Assembly: GCF_031845375.1 (NCBI RefSeq) | Contig: NZ_JAVREK010000014.1 | Span: 1 to 64,000, forward strand | Origin: Streptomonospora wellingtoniae | GTDB lineage: Bacteria > Actinomycetota > Actinomycetes > Streptosporangiales > Streptosporangiaceae | Direction: 5' to 3' | Length of the DNA stretch: 64,000 nt | Shown here: in pieces, positions 37,046 through 46,087 of the stretch | Layout of the letters: each line of letters begins with the position of its first letter | Numbering within the stretch: the stretch's first letter is position 1 | The notes under the pieces: generated by a model | What the model was told of the DNA's origin: nothing | Databases searched by the model: none | What the model saw: the letters and a program-made list of their open reading frames with translations, nothing else | Program-made: the position numbers and the translations under genes

Positions 37046-37075
37046 ACGATATCCGGTGGGGTGTGCGGATATCGT
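37046..37075 (+). promoter_or_regulatory. perfect dyad ACGATATCCG-N10-CGGATATCGT
   Basis: 10-base arms at 37046-37055 and 37066-37075, with no mismatch, 98 bases before the DUF349 start. The AT-containing arms and lack of a T-run point to a protein-binding operator rather than a terminator. Confidence 0.6.
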
Positions 37076-37172
37076 GCTTAGTCACGGCGGTTCACACCGG
37101 CTCTCATCCAGCCGCCGCCGGACCACCCGGACCTGGCGCGCAGCGCCGGGCTCATGACTGCTGGAGGACACG

Positions 37173-38405
37173 GTGAGCACGGACCCCTGGGGCCGCGTTG
37201 ACGACGACGGCACGGTCTACGTGCGCACGAGCGAGGGCGAGCGCGTCGTCGGATCGTGGCAGGCGGGCGCGCCCGAGGAGGCCCTCGCGTTCTTCCGCCG
37301 CAAGTACGACGCCCTGGTGACCGAGGTCGACCTGCTGGAGAAGCGGCTGCGCACCACCGACCTGTCGGCTTCGCAGGCGCTGTCGAGCGTGGAGAAGCTG
37401 CGTACCGCGGTGCGCGAGGCGAACGCCGTCGGCGACCTCGACGCGCTCTCGCGGCGCCTGGACGCGCTGACCGGGCAGGCCGAGGAGCGCAGGGTCGAGC
37501 AGAAGCAGGCCCAGGAGCAGGCCCGCACCGAGGCCCGCGAGGTCAAGGAGCGCATCGTCGCCGAAGCCGAGCGCGTGGCGGCCGAGACCACGCACTGGAA
37601 GTCCGGCGGCGAGCGGATGCGGCAGCTGATCGACGAGTGGAAGGCCGCGCCGCGCACCGACCGGCCTACCGAGCAGGCGCTGTGGAAGCGCATGTCGGCC
37701 GCACGCAACTCCTTCTCCAAGCGCCGCAAGGCCTACTTCGCCGGGCTGGACCAGCAGCGCGAGCAGGTCCGCCAGGACAAGGAGGTCATCGTCGCCGAGG
37801 CGGAGTCGCTGGCCGACTCGACCGACTGGGGCGGCACCGCTGCGCGATACCGCGACCTGATGCAGCAGTGGAAGGCCAGCGGGCGGGCCGACCGCGCCAG
37901 CGAGGACAAGCTGTGGGCCCGGTTCAAGGCGGCCCAGGACCGGTTCTTCCAAGCGCGCAACGCCGCCTTCGCCGAGCGCGACGCCGAACTGCGCGTCAAC
38001 GCCGACGCCAAGGAGCGGATCCTCGAGGACGCGCGCAGCGAGCTGGCCGAGATCTCCGACCCGCGGGCCGCCCGCGCCCGGCTGCGCGACTTCCAGGAGG
38101 CCTGGGAGGAGGCGGGACCGCTGCCGCGCGACCAGCGCGACCGGCTGGAGGGCGCCTTCCGCAAGATCGAGGACGAGGTTCGCCGCTCCGAGGACCACGA
38201 ATGGCAGCGCACCAACCCCGAGGGGCGTGCGCGCGCCGAGTCCACCGCCAGTCGGCTGCGCGACTCGATCGCCCAGCTCGAAAAGGACCTGGAGCACGCG
38301 AAGGCGCGGGGCAACGAGCGACGGGTCCGCGAGGTCGAGGAGGCGCTCGGCGCCCGCCGGTCCTGGCTGGACGAGGCCGAGAAGGCGCTGGACGAGATGA
38401 GCTGA
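37173..38405 (+). CDS. DUF349 coiled-coil protein
   Basis: 410 residues. After a short domain (STDPWGRVDDDGTVYVRTSEGERVVGSWQAG), nearly the whole protein is charged helix in tandem DUF349 units with a recurring pattern of Trp and Arg: WKSGGERMRQLIDEWKAAPRTDRPTEQALWKRM, DSTDWGGTAARYRDLMQQWKASGRADR and ARLRDFQEAWEEAGPLPRDQRDRLEGAFR. GTG start at 37173. The family's role is unknown. It lies next to the cupin and relA genes, as I recall from streptomycetes, but on the opposite strand from relA. Confidence 0.85.
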   Translation: MSTDPWGRVDDDGTVYVRTSEGERVVGSWQAGAPEEALAFFRRKYDALVTEVDLLEKRLRTTDLSASQALSSVEKLRTAVREANAVGDLDALSRRLDALTGQAEERRVEQKQAQEQARTEAREVKERIVAEAERVAAETTHWKSGGERMRQLIDEWKAAPRTDRPTEQALWKRMSAARNSFSKRRKAYFAGLDQQREQVRQDKEVIVAEAESLADSTDWGGTAARYRDLMQQWKASGRADRASEDKLWARFKAAQDRFFQARNAAFAERDAELRVNADAKERILEDARSELAEISDPRAARARLRDFQEAWEEAGPLPRDQRDRLEGAFRKIEDEVRRSEDHEWQRTNPEGRARAESTASRLRDSIAQLEKDLEHAKARGNERRVREVEEALGARRSWLDEAEKALDEMS

Positions 38406-38422
38406 GCCGGCGAGGCCGGCGG

Positions 38423-38457
38423 CCGCTCCGCGGGGCCCCGCGCTCGCCTCGGAGCGG
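38423..38457. terminator. possible two-way terminator between DUF349 and cupin genes
   Basis: CCGCTCCG (38423-38430) and CGGAGCGG (38450-38457) form an 8-base stem around a GC-rich centre that contains its own palindrome, midway between convergent stops. Confidence 0.4.
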
Positions 38458-38470
38458 TCGGCGGCCGGGC

Positions 38471-38800
38471 TCAGCGCTTGGCGACGGTGAGTACCACGGC
38501 GGAGTCCTCCAGCGCCTCCAGCGAGGCCTCCTCCCGCGGCATCACCAGCAAGTCGTTGGTTCTGGCCTCCCAGCTGTCGCCGCCGGCCTTGAGGCGCACG
38601 CGTCCGCGCAGCACCAGCACCGTCGACTCGCCGGGGTTGGGGTGCTCGGAGAGGGCGTTGCCCTTGGTCAGCGCGATGAGGGTCTGGCGCAGAGTCTGCT
38701 CGTGCCCGCCGTAGAAGGTCTCGGAGCTGCGGCCGGCCGAGGCCGCCGCCGCGGTCTCCATGTGCTTGCGTGCCAGGGCGTCCAGCGACAACTTGTTCAT
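38471..38800 (-). CDS. small cupin-fold protein
   Basis: 109 residues from the ATG at 38800. An N-terminal helix (NKLSLDALARKHMETAAAAS) precedes a single cupin barrel with LSEHPNPGESTVLVLRGRVRLKAGGDSWEARTNDLLVMP; one metal-type His (SEHPNPGE) is seen but the set is incomplete. It may be a sensor or small-molecule binder. It lies 89 bp after relA on the same strand. The function is unknown. Confidence 0.75.
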   Translation of the reverse strand: MNKLSLDALARKHMETAAAASAGRSSETFYGGHEQTLRQTLIALTKGNALSEHPNPGESTVLVLRGRVRLKAGGDSWEARTNDLLVMPREEASLEALEDSAVVLTVAKR

Positions 38801-38889
38801 GCCTGCAGTCTGACCGCTGGACGGCGGCTCACACGCCGCGAATCGCCGCGCGTGCCCCGGGACCGGCGGCGCGCCGCGTCGGCGGGGTG

Positions 38890-41331
38890 TCAGTTCTTCA
38901 TCCGGTAGACGTCGTAGACGCCGTCCACGCCGCGCACGGCCTTGAGGACGTGGCCGAGGTGGGTGGGGTCGGCCATCTCGAAGGTGAACCGGCTCAGCGC
39001 GACACGGTCGCGGCTGGTCTGCACGGTGGCCGAGAGGATGTTGACGTGCTGGTCGGAGAGCACGCGGGTGATGTCGGACAGCAGCCGCGAGCGGTCCAGC
39101 GCCTCGACCTGCAGCGCGACCAGGAACATCGAGTCCTCTGTGGGCTGCCAGTCGACGTCGACCATCCGGGCGCGGTCCAGCGCACGCGTGTTGACGCAGT
39201 CGCTGCGGTGCACGGACACGCCGTTTCCGCGGGTCACGAAGCCGACGATGCTGTCGCCGGGCACGGGGGTACAGCATTTGGACAGCCGCACCCACACGTC
39301 GGCGTCGCCCTCGACGACCACGCCGGGGTTGCCGGCCGGGCGCGACCGCGGCCGCGAGCGCGTGGGCAGTGAGGACTCGGCGATGTCCTCTTCGGCGCTC
39401 TCGATGCCGCCCATGGACTCGACGAGCTTCTGCACGACGTTCTGCGGGCCGATGCGGCCCTCGCCGACGGCGGCGTAGAGCGAGTCGACGTCGCCGTAGC
39501 GCAGGTCGCGCGCCAGGGCGATCAGCGCCTCGCCGCTGAACAGCCGCTTTATCGGCAGCTCCTGCTTGCGCATGACCCGGGCGATGGCGTCCTTGCCCTG
39601 CTCGATCGCCTGCTCGCGGCGCTCCTTGGTGAACCACTGCCTGATCTTGTTGCGCGCGCGTGCGCTCTTGACCAGCTGCAGCCAGTCGCGGCTGGGGCCG
39701 GCGTCGCTCGCCTTGGAGGTCAGGATCTCCACGGTCTCGCCGTTGTGCAGCTCGCTCTCCAGCGAGACGAGCCGACCGTTGACCCGTGCGCCCACCGTGC
39801 GGTGGCCGACCTCGGTGTGCACCGCGTAGGCGAAGTCGATGGGTGTGGCGCCTTGGGGCAGCGCGATGGCGTCGCCCTGGGGGGTGAAGACGAACACCTC
39901 CTGCACCGACAGGTCGAAGCGCAGCGACTCCAGGAACTCGCCGGGGTCCTTGGTCTCCTGCTGCCAGTCGATGAGCTGGCGCAGCCAGGCCATGTCGGCG
40001 GTGCCCTTGGACTTGGCGCTGTCCTTGGCCGCGGCCCGCTCCTCCTTGTACTTCCAGTGCGCCGCGATCCCGTACTCGGCCCGGCGGTGCATGGCGCGGG
40101 TGCGGATCTGCAGCTCCACCGGGTTGCCCGACGGCCCGATCACGGTGGTGTGCAGCGACTGGTACATGTTGAACTTGGGCATCGCGATGTAGTCCTTGAA
40201 CCGTCCGGGGACGGGATTCCACCGCGCGTGGATCGTGCCCAGGGCCGCGTAGCAGTCGCGGACGCTGTCGACGAGTACCCGCACCGCGACGAGGTCGTAG
40301 ATCTCCTCGAAGCCGCAGTTGCGGGCGATCATCTTCTGGTAGATCGAGTAGTAGTGCTTGGGTCGGCCGCGCACCGTCGCCTTGATCTTGGCCTCGCGCA
40401 GGTCGGCCGAGACCGCCTCGATGACGTCCTGCAGGTATACGTCGCGGCGCGGCGCCCGCTCGGAGACCAGGCGGGCGATCTCGTCGAACCGCTTGGGGTA
40501 GAGCGTGGCAAAGGCCAGGTCCTCCAGCTCCCACTTGATCGTGTTCATGCCCAGCCGGTGGGCCAGCGGCGCGAAGATCTCCAGGGTCTCGCGGGCCTTC
40601 TTCTCGCGCTTGGGCTGGGACAGGTAGCGCAGGGTGCGCATGTTGTGCAGGCGATCGCACAGCTTGATGACCAGCACCTTGATGTCGCGGGACATGGCGA
40701 CGACCATCTTGCGCACGGTCTCGGCTTGGGTCGCCTCGCCGTACTTGACCTTGTCGAGCTTGGTGACGCCGTCGACCAGCTCCGCGATCTCGTCGCCGAA
40801 GTCGTCGCGCAGCTGGCCGAGCGTGTAGGTGGTGTCCTCGACGGTGTCGTGCAGCAGCGCGGCGGCCAGCGTGGGCTCCTGCATGCCCAGTTCGGCGAGG
40901 ATGGTGGCGACGGCCAGGGGGTGCGTGATGTAGGGATCGCCGCTCTTGCGCTTCTGGTCGCGGTGGTGGTAGGCCGCGACCTCGTAGGCACGCTCGATGA
41001 GCCGGACGTCGACCTTGGGGTGGGTCGCCCGGACGGTCTTGATGAGTGGTTCGAGGACCGGGTTCATTGATACCCCCCGCTGTGCACCGAGTCGTGCGAG
41101 TCTGCGGCGTACCCGCACGCTGGACGACGGGCTGGACGGTGCCTGTGCGGCGCCCTGCTCGTCGGCGCCGGTGTCGGGGTGTCTGTCGGGCCGGGCTCCG
41201 GGGGCGGCGGACTCCGCGGCCTGCGCTGTGGGAGGCGCGGGTGCCCGCGGGTCGTCGGGGCGCTCCTGTCCGCTCGGGGAGGCCCCGCGCAGCGCGGAGG
41301 CCGCCTCAGCCGATACCGCATCGCCTGCCAT
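38890..41331 (-). CDS. relA: bifunctional (p)ppGpp synthetase/hydrolase Rel
   Basis: Makes and degrades the stringent-response alarmone. Of 813 residues, the HD hydrolase domain is intact (HHRDQKRKSGDPYITHPL, LLHDTVEDT at about 160), the synthetase has YDLVAVRVLV and FKDYIAMPKFNMYQSLHTTV, and TGS (VFVFTPQGDAIALPQGATPIDFAYAVHT) and C-terminal ACT domains follow. The ATG at 41331 is preceded by GGGAGGG; an earlier in-frame TTG at 41475 would add 48 Pro/Ala-rich residues with a weak ribosome site. The first 85 or so residues are low complexity. Confidence 0.95.
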   Translation of the reverse strand: MAGDAVSAEAASALRGASPSGQERPDDPRAPAPPTAQAAESAAPGARPDRHPDTGADEQGAAQAPSSPSSSVRVRRRLARLGAQRGVSMNPVLEPLIKTVRATHPKVDVRLIERAYEVAAYHHRDQKRKSGDPYITHPLAVATILAELGMQEPTLAAALLHDTVEDTTYTLGQLRDDFGDEIAELVDGVTKLDKVKYGEATQAETVRKMVVAMSRDIKVLVIKLCDRLHNMRTLRYLSQPKREKKARETLEIFAPLAHRLGMNTIKWELEDLAFATLYPKRFDEIARLVSERAPRRDVYLQDVIEAVSADLREAKIKATVRGRPKHYYSIYQKMIARNCGFEEIYDLVAVRVLVDSVRDCYAALGTIHARWNPVPGRFKDYIAMPKFNMYQSLHTTVIGPSGNPVELQIRTRAMHRRAEYGIAAHWKYKEERAAAKDSAKSKGTADMAWLRQLIDWQQETKDPGEFLESLRFDLSVQEVFVFTPQGDAIALPQGATPIDFAYAVHTEVGHRTVGARVNGRLVSLESELHNGETVEILTSKASDAGPSRDWLQLVKSARARNKIRQWFTKERREQAIEQGKDAIARVMRKQELPIKRLFSGEALIALARDLRYGDVDSLYAAVGEGRIGPQNVVQKLVESMGGIESAEEDIAESSLPTRSRPRSRPAGNPGVVVEGDADVWVRLSKCCTPVPGDSIVGFVTRGNGVSVHRSDCVNTRALDRARMVDVDWQPTEDSMFLVALQVEALDRSRLLSDITRVLSDQHVNILSATVQTSRDRVALSRFTFEMADPTHLGHVLKAVRGVDGVYDVYRMKN

Positions 41332-41590
41332 GGACATCCCTCCCGCGGCCAGTCCCGGGGACCGGGTGCGCTCCGCCCGTCGTGCGGGAGGGCCACCGCT
41401 GCGCGGCGGTGTTGCCGCCGCTCGGCCCGCCGGGTCGACGTCTGCGTCGTAAACGTCAGGTGTCACCTGTACCAACGCGTCGCCGCAGCTCCGTTATGCC
41501 CGCGAGTCTACTGCTGGGCCGCAGCGGTCTTCGCACGTCAGGGCTGCGGGGGAAGCGGGGCCGGGCAGGGTTCGCCGGACACCGGCCCGT

Positions 41591-42121
41591 TCAGACCACG
41601 GCCAGCGCGTGCGGCTCCACGTCGGTCAGTCTCCGCCGGCCCTTGAGGAAACCGAGTTCCACGAGGACCGAGAATCCCACGACCGTACCACCGGCCTTGT
41701 CGACGAGTTCCACCGCGGCCCGTCCGGTGCCGCCGGTGGCGAGTACGTCGTCGACGATCAGGACGCGGCTGCCCGGACTGACGGCGTCGGCGTGCATCTC
41801 GACCGTCTCCGAGCCGTACTCCAGATCATAGGACGCGCGGTAGGTCTCACGCGGGAGTTTCCCCGCTTTGCGCACGGGGACGAAGCCGGCGCCCAGCGCG
41901 AGGGCGATCGGCGCGGCGAGGATGAAGCCGCGGGCCTCCAGCCCGAGCACCGCGTCCACTTCCGACTGCGCGTAGCGAGCGGCGATCCCCTCGACGACGG
42001 CCCGCAGCGAGTCGGGCTCGGCCAGCAGAGGGGTGATGTCCTTGAAGACCACCCCTTCCTCGGGGAAGTCGGGAACGTCGCGCAGACCGGCCTTGATCAG
42101 GGAACTCAGGTCAGCGGGCAT
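41591..42121 (-). CDS. apt: adenine phosphoribosyltransferase
   Basis: Salvages adenine to AMP with PRPP. It has 176 residues: LEARGFILAAPIALALGAGFVPVRKAGKLP and the PRPP-binding loop VLIVDDVLATGGT. It lies between yajC (153 bp upstream) and relA (about 260 bp downstream), the conserved actinobacterial order except that secD and secF are missing. Confidence 0.95.
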   Translation of the reverse strand: MPADLSSLIKAGLRDVPDFPEEGVVFKDITPLLAEPDSLRAVVEGIAARYAQSEVDAVLGLEARGFILAAPIALALGAGFVPVRKAGKLPRETYRASYDLEYGSETVEMHADAVSPGSRVLIVDDVLATGGTGRAAVELVDKAGGTVVGFSVLVELGFLKGRRRLTDVEPHALAVV

Positions 42122-42235
42122 GACAGGGGAAGTCTCCTCATCAGGTCGGTGGCACGGGTGCCGGGAAGGCGGCGCGGCCTGCCGCAGGGCGACCGGTCGG
42201 GCGGCACGTGGCGGACGCGGACACGCGAAGGCGGC

Positions 42236-42256
42236 GGGCCCCGCCCCCGGGGGCCC
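42236..42256 (-). terminator. possible hairpin terminator after yajC
   Basis: 7-base arms GGGCCCC (42236-42242) and GGGGCCC (42250-42256) lie 18 bases after the yajC stop, in the gap where secD would normally begin. No T-run. Confidence 0.4.
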
Positions 42257-42274
42257 GTTCGGTGCCGCCGGCTG

Positions 42275-42673
42275 CTACCTCGGGCCGTCGTTCTTGTCGT
42301 CGTTGCCCGGAAAGTCGGGCCGGTCCTCGACCGGGGTGTCGTCGCTCACGCCGTCGTTGGGACGGACCACGTCGCCCACGCCGGCCTTGAGCATCCTGAT
42401 CCGCGTACCGGGGGAGATCTCCAACTCGATCTCGCTGTCGCGCACCTCCACGACGGTGGCGTAGAAGCCCGCCTTGGTCAGTACCTCGACACCCGGCTGC
42501 AGTTCGCCCTGCATCTTGGACTCCTGCTGCTTGCGCTTCTGCTGCGGGCGCAGGATCAGCAGCCAGAAGACCAGTGCGATCAGCACGAACGGCAGGATCA
42601 TCCCGAGGAGCCCGCCTTGTCCCTGGGCGCCATCGGCCAAAATTGTCTGAGCCAGCACGGGGTGTCCTTCCAT
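42275..42673 (-). CDS. yajC: preprotein translocase accessory subunit YajC
   Basis: Single-span membrane protein that associates with SecDF and SecYEG. It has 132 residues: hydrophobic LLGMILPFVLIALVFWLLILRPQQKRKQQ, then the conserved LQPGVEVLTKAGFYATVVEVRDSEIELEISPGTRIRMLK, and an acidic tail. The start at 42673 is one of two close in-frame choices. Unusually, it is followed by apt rather than secD and secF. Confidence 0.9.
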   Translation of the reverse strand: MEGHPVLAQTILADGAQGQGGLLGMILPFVLIALVFWLLILRPQQKRKQQESKMQGELQPGVEVLTKAGFYATVVEVRDSEIELEISPGTRIRMLKAGVGDVVRPNDGVSDDTPVEDRPDFPGNDDKNDGPR

Positions 42674-42923
42674 CGTTTGTTCCGACCTTCGCGGCCGCGC
42701 CGCCACAACGGGTGGCGGGGCCGTGTCCGCGGCTGTCGCCGCCGCAGGTCAACGCTCCGCAGGCGGCGCGTGTTCCCATCGGCCGCACGCCCGTGGGCAT
42801 CGTTGCCGTTTCGCAAGGTCCGGGACTCAGTTTACCTACCGGCCCTGCGGTTTCGCCCGGGCCCTGCCCGCGGTGTCGGCGGCCGGGGTCCGGAGCCCGG
42901 GACCCGGCGGGACCGGTGACCGG

Positions 42924-44012
42924 CTAGGAGCCGCCTGTCTTAGGCGCATCGGCGGTACGCGGGGCGGCCGCGCTGTCCGCGGCGGCGGCGGCGCCGAACG
43001 CGGCGTCGGGGGGCGGTGCGATGCCCAGGTGGCTCCAGGCGTCGGGGGTGGCGACGCGCCCGCGCGGGGTGCGGGCGACGAAGCCGGAGCGCACCAGGAA
43101 CGGCTCGGCCACGACCTCGACCGTCTCGGGCTCCTCCCCCACCGCGACGGCGAGGGTCGACAGACCCACCGGCCCGCCGCGGAACTTCCCGCACAGCGCC
43201 TCCAGCACCGCGCGGTCGAGGCGGTCCAGACCGTGCGCGTCGACCTCGAACAGCGCGAGCGCCGCGCACGCGGTGTCGCGGGTGAGGCGGCCGTCGCCGT
43301 GCACCTCGGCGTAGTCGCGCACCCGCCGCAGCAGCCGGTTTGCGATGCGGGGCGTGCCGCGCGAACGGCCGGCGATCTCGGCGGCGGCGTCGCCGTCGAC
43401 CTCGACCCCCAGCAGGCCGGCCGAGCGGTGCAGGATGCGCTCAAGGTCGGCGGCGGCGTAGAAGTCCATGTGCGCGGTGAAGCCGAAGCGGTCGCGCAGC
43501 GGCGCGGGCAGCAGGCCCGCGCGGGTGGTGGCGCCGACCAGGGTGAAGGGCGCCACATCCAGGGGGATGGCGGTGGCGCCCGGGCCCTTGCCCACCATCA
43601 CGTCGACGCGGAAGTCCTCCATGGCGACATAGAGCATCTCCTCGGCCGGACGCGCCATGCGGTGGATCTCGTCGAGGAACAGCACCTCGCCCTCGTGCAG
43701 GGTCGACAGCACGGCGGCGAGGTCGCCGGAGCGCTCGATCGCCGGCCCGGAGCTGATGCGCAGCGGCGAGCCCAGCTCGGCGGCGATGATCATGGCCAAC
43801 GTGGTCTTGCCCAGGCCGGGGCCGCCCGACAGCAGCACGTGGTCGGGGGCGCGGCCGCGCCGCTGGGCGCCGCGCAGCACAAGCGTCAACTGCTCCCGCA
43901 CGCGCTCCTGGCCGACGAAGTCCTCAAGGCGCCGCGGCCGCAGCGCGCCCTCGAGCGCGCGCTCGTCGGAGTCGGCGTCGGCCGAGACGGCGTCCCGCTC
44001 GTAGTCGCTCAT
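42924..44012 (-). CDS. ruvB: Holliday junction branch migration ATPase RuvB
   Basis: Motor of the RuvAB complex. It has 362 residues: Walker A GGPGLGKTTLAM, Walker B FLDEIHRM, sensor FTLVGATTRAGLLPAPLRDRFGF, and a C-terminal winged helix with GFVARTPRGRVATPDAW. A Pro/Ala tail of about 35 residues extends past the usual end. It lies 13 bp after ruvA. Confidence 0.97.
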   Translation of the reverse strand: MSDYERDAVSADADSDERALEGALRPRRLEDFVGQERVREQLTLVLRGAQRRGRAPDHVLLSGGPGLGKTTLAMIIAAELGSPLRISSGPAIERSGDLAAVLSTLHEGEVLFLDEIHRMARPAEEMLYVAMEDFRVDVMVGKGPGATAIPLDVAPFTLVGATTRAGLLPAPLRDRFGFTAHMDFYAAADLERILHRSAGLLGVEVDGDAAAEIAGRSRGTPRIANRLLRRVRDYAEVHGDGRLTRDTACAALALFEVDAHGLDRLDRAVLEALCGKFRGGPVGLSTLAVAVGEEPETVEVVAEPFLVRSGFVARTPRGRVATPDAWSHLGIAPPPDAAFGAAAAADSAAAPRTADAPKTGGS

Positions 44013-44025
44013 GGTTTCGCCATTC

Positions 44026-44637
44026 CTAGGCGCGGCTCAGGCGGCGCAAGGCGCTGCGCAGCAGCACGGCCACATCGGGGGTGTCGGCCGCCTCGGAGGC
44101 GACGGCGTCGGCCGCGGCCTCGGCGTCCTTGGCCGACCATCCCAGGTTGACCAGGCCCGAGACCACCTGCGGCCGCCACGGCGCTTCGGGGGAGGGAAGG
44201 GCGCCGTGCTCGGCGACGGCGGGATCGGCGGCCCGGGGCGGGCCGAGCTTGTCGCGCAGCTCCAGGGCGATGCGCTGGGCGCCCTTGGGTCCGATGCCCG
44301 GAACGCGGGTGAGGGCGGCGGTGTCCTCGGCGGCCACGGCGGCGCGCAGCGTATCGGGGGTGTGCACCGCCAGGATGCCCAGCGCCAGCCGCGGCCCCAC
44401 ACCGCCGGCCTGCTGAAGGCGCTCGAACACGTCGCGCTCGTCGTAGTCGGCGAAGCCGTAAAGGGTCAGCGAGTCCTCGCGCACCACCAGGGAGGTGGCG
44501 ACGGTGGCGTTCTCGCCCACCCGCAGTCCGGCGAGGGTCGCCGGTGTGCAGTGCACCGTCATGCCGACACCCCCGACCTCGATCACGGCGGTGCCGCCTG
44601 CGCGGGCGGCCACCCGGCCGCTGAGGAACGCGATCAC
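44026..44637 (-). CDS. ruvA: Holliday junction DNA helicase subunit RuvA
   Basis: Binds four-way junctions and loads RuvB. It has 203 residues: N-terminal OB fold (VIAFLSGRVAARAGGTAVIEVGGVGM), two HhH motifs (LQQAGGVGPRLALGIL and LTRVPGIGPKGAQRIALELRDKL) and a C-terminal RuvB-binding domain (VVSGLVNLGWSAKDAEAAADAV). GTG start at 44637, 8 bp after the ruvC stop. Confidence 0.96.
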   Translation of the reverse strand: MIAFLSGRVAARAGGTAVIEVGGVGMTVHCTPATLAGLRVGENATVATSLVVREDSLTLYGFADYDERDVFERLQQAGGVGPRLALGILAVHTPDTLRAAVAAEDTAALTRVPGIGPKGAQRIALELRDKLGPPRAADPAVAEHGALPSPEAPWRPQVVSGLVNLGWSAKDAEAAADAVASEAADTPDVAVLLRSALRRLSRA

Positions 44638-44645
44638 TGCGAAGG

Positions 44646-45212
44646 TCACCTTCCCTGGGGATCGGGAGTGCGGCGGGAGCGGCGCGCGAGCTCCACCTTG
44701 CGGGCGAAGTCCTGCTGGGCTCGGGCGATGCGGTCCTGGGCGCCGCCGCGCCAGATGTGGCAGATGGCCAGCGCGAGCGCGTCGGCGGCGTCGGCGGGCT
44801 TGGGAGCGGCATCGAGGCCGAGCAGCCGCGCGACCATGGCCTGGACCTGCGCCTTGTCGGCGCGACCGCTTCCGGTGATGGCGGCCTTGGCCTCGCTGGG
44901 CGTGTGCAGCGCGACGGGCAGCCCGCGGCGCGCGGCGCAGGTGATGGCGACCGCGCTGGCCTGTGCGGTGCCCATGACCGTGCTGACGTTGTGCTGGGCG
45001 AAGACGCGCTCGACGGCGACGGCGTCGGGGGCGTGGTCGTCGAGCCAGCGCTCGATCCCGCGCTCCACGCCCAGCAGCCGCTCGGCGAGGTCGGTAGCGG
45101 GGTCGGTGCGCACCACGCCGGCGGCGGTCAGCGTCAGCGAGCGGCCGACGGAGCCGTCGACGATCCCCACCCCGCACCGGGTCAGCCCGGGGTCGACCCC
45201 CAGCACGCGCAT
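44646..45212 (-). CDS. ruvC: crossover junction endodeoxyribonuclease RuvC
   Basis: Resolves Holliday junctions. It has 188 residues with an RNase H fold: first catalytic Asp in VLGVDPGLTRCG, Glu in VAVERVFAQHN, and the last acidic pair in PADAADALALAICH. It is first of the ruvCAB set, separated by 121 bp from the DUF4282 gene. Confidence 0.97.
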   Translation of the reverse strand: MRVLGVDPGLTRCGVGIVDGSVGRSLTLTAAGVVRTDPATDLAERLLGVERGIERWLDDHAPDAVAVERVFAQHNVSTVMGTAQASAVAITCAARRGLPVALHTPSEAKAAITGSGRADKAQVQAMVARLLGLDAAPKPADAADALALAICHIWRGGAQDRIARAQQDFARKVELARRSRRTPDPQGR

Positions 45213-45333
45213 GGTCGGCGGCTCCCTTCCGGCCCGGGCCTCGAACGTCCGTTCGCAGAGCCTACCGCCCGCGGGCCCCGCCGCGCTCGGGGGACACGGC
45301 CGGGCAGCTGAGGCGGTCCGGGGGGTGCGGAGC

Positions 45334-45882
45334 TCACATCCCGTTGCGGGAGCGGATCGCGGCGAGGTCGTCGCTGATGCGGAACAGCACGATCAGCACC
45401 TCCAGGCCCACGCGGGTGAGCAGCACCGCCACGGCGCCGCCGACCAGGGAGCCCAGCAGCGTGAGCAGCCCGGCCACGGGGGCGATGCTCATCTGCCCAA
45501 AGGAGTTGACGACACCGCTGAGGGTGAAGACGGCGATCAGGACCAGCCAGAGAACGAACAGGACCGTGATGATCCGGGTGGTGACGAAGCTGCGGAACCG
45601 GAGGTCGAACAGCGCCGCCAGGAAGCCGCCTCCGCCGCCCGCGGGAGGCGGGGCGGCGGGCGCGGGGCCCCCGGCGCCGCCGTAGGGCTGCTGGGGCGGG
45701 TGCTGTGGGCCCGGCTGCGGCCCCGAGGCGCCGGGCGGCACGGGCGTGTCCGGCTGCCCCGGTTGCTGCCCCGGGTAGCCGCCGGCGCCGGAGTGGCCCG
45801 GGGTGTTCGGGCCGGGCTGCCCGTACTGGCCGCCGTAGTCGGGGCGGCCGGGCTCGTAGGGGTTCTCGCCGGGGGGATTCAT
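45334..45882 (-). CDS. DUF4282 membrane protein with Pro/Gly-rich N-terminus
   Basis: 182 residues. Residues 1-75 are a Pro/Gly/Gln/Tyr-rich low-complexity segment (repeated YGGQYGQPG and PGQQPGQPD-like units); residues 85-180 form the DUF4282 domain with two membrane helices (TRIITVLFVLWLVLIAVFTLSG and VAGLLTLLGSLVGGAVAVLLTRVGLEVLIVLFRI). The function is unknown. It lies between yebC and ruvC. A strong terminator after yebC suggests its own promoter in the 200-bp gap. Confidence 0.85.
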   Translation of the reverse strand: MNPPGENPYEPGRPDYGGQYGQPGPNTPGHSGAGGYPGQQPGQPDTPVPPGASGPQPGPQHPPQQPYGGAGGPAPAAPPPAGGGGGFLAALFDLRFRSFVTTRIITVLFVLWLVLIAVFTLSGVVNSFGQMSIAPVAGLLTLLGSLVGGAVAVLLTRVGLEVLIVLFRISDDLAAIRSRNGM

Positions 45883-46018
45883 CAGGAGCTCTTCCTCACG
45901 GGGGCGGTGCTGACTGCTTCGGCGAATGGCCACCTTATCGTGCGCGTCGCTCGGCCGCGGGGCGACCGGCGGCGGGCGGCCCGCGGCCGGCAGCGCCGCG
46001 GGCCCGGCGGGAACGAAA

Positions 46019-46063
46019 CGCCGCACGCCCCGCATCCCGTCTCCGGGTGCGGGGCGTGCGGCG
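46019..46063 (-). terminator. strong terminator after yebC
   Basis: A long stem of about 20 bases with one bulge (46019-46039 against 46044-46063) and a 4-base loop, 25 bases after the yebC stop, followed on the minus strand by TTTCGTTC. Confidence 0.7.
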
Positions 46064-46087
46064 AAGGTGCGCGCGGCGAGCGGGGCG

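Larger units (their letters stand above)
36748..37172. promoter_or_regulatory. 425-bp divergent regulatory region before the DUF349 gene
   Basis: No gene found. On the plus strand: a possible promoter at 36930-36957, a hairpin with 8-base arms at 36971-36978 / 36984-36991, and a perfect 10-10-10 dyad at 37046-37075. The DUF349 leader would be around 200 bases and contain both structures. Confidence 0.5.

Noticed and set aside
38471..40660. A 729-codon open frame running from the cupin gene into relA
   Set aside because: Only its last 109 residues look like a protein family (cupin). The rest is an Arg-rich out-of-frame reading of relA.
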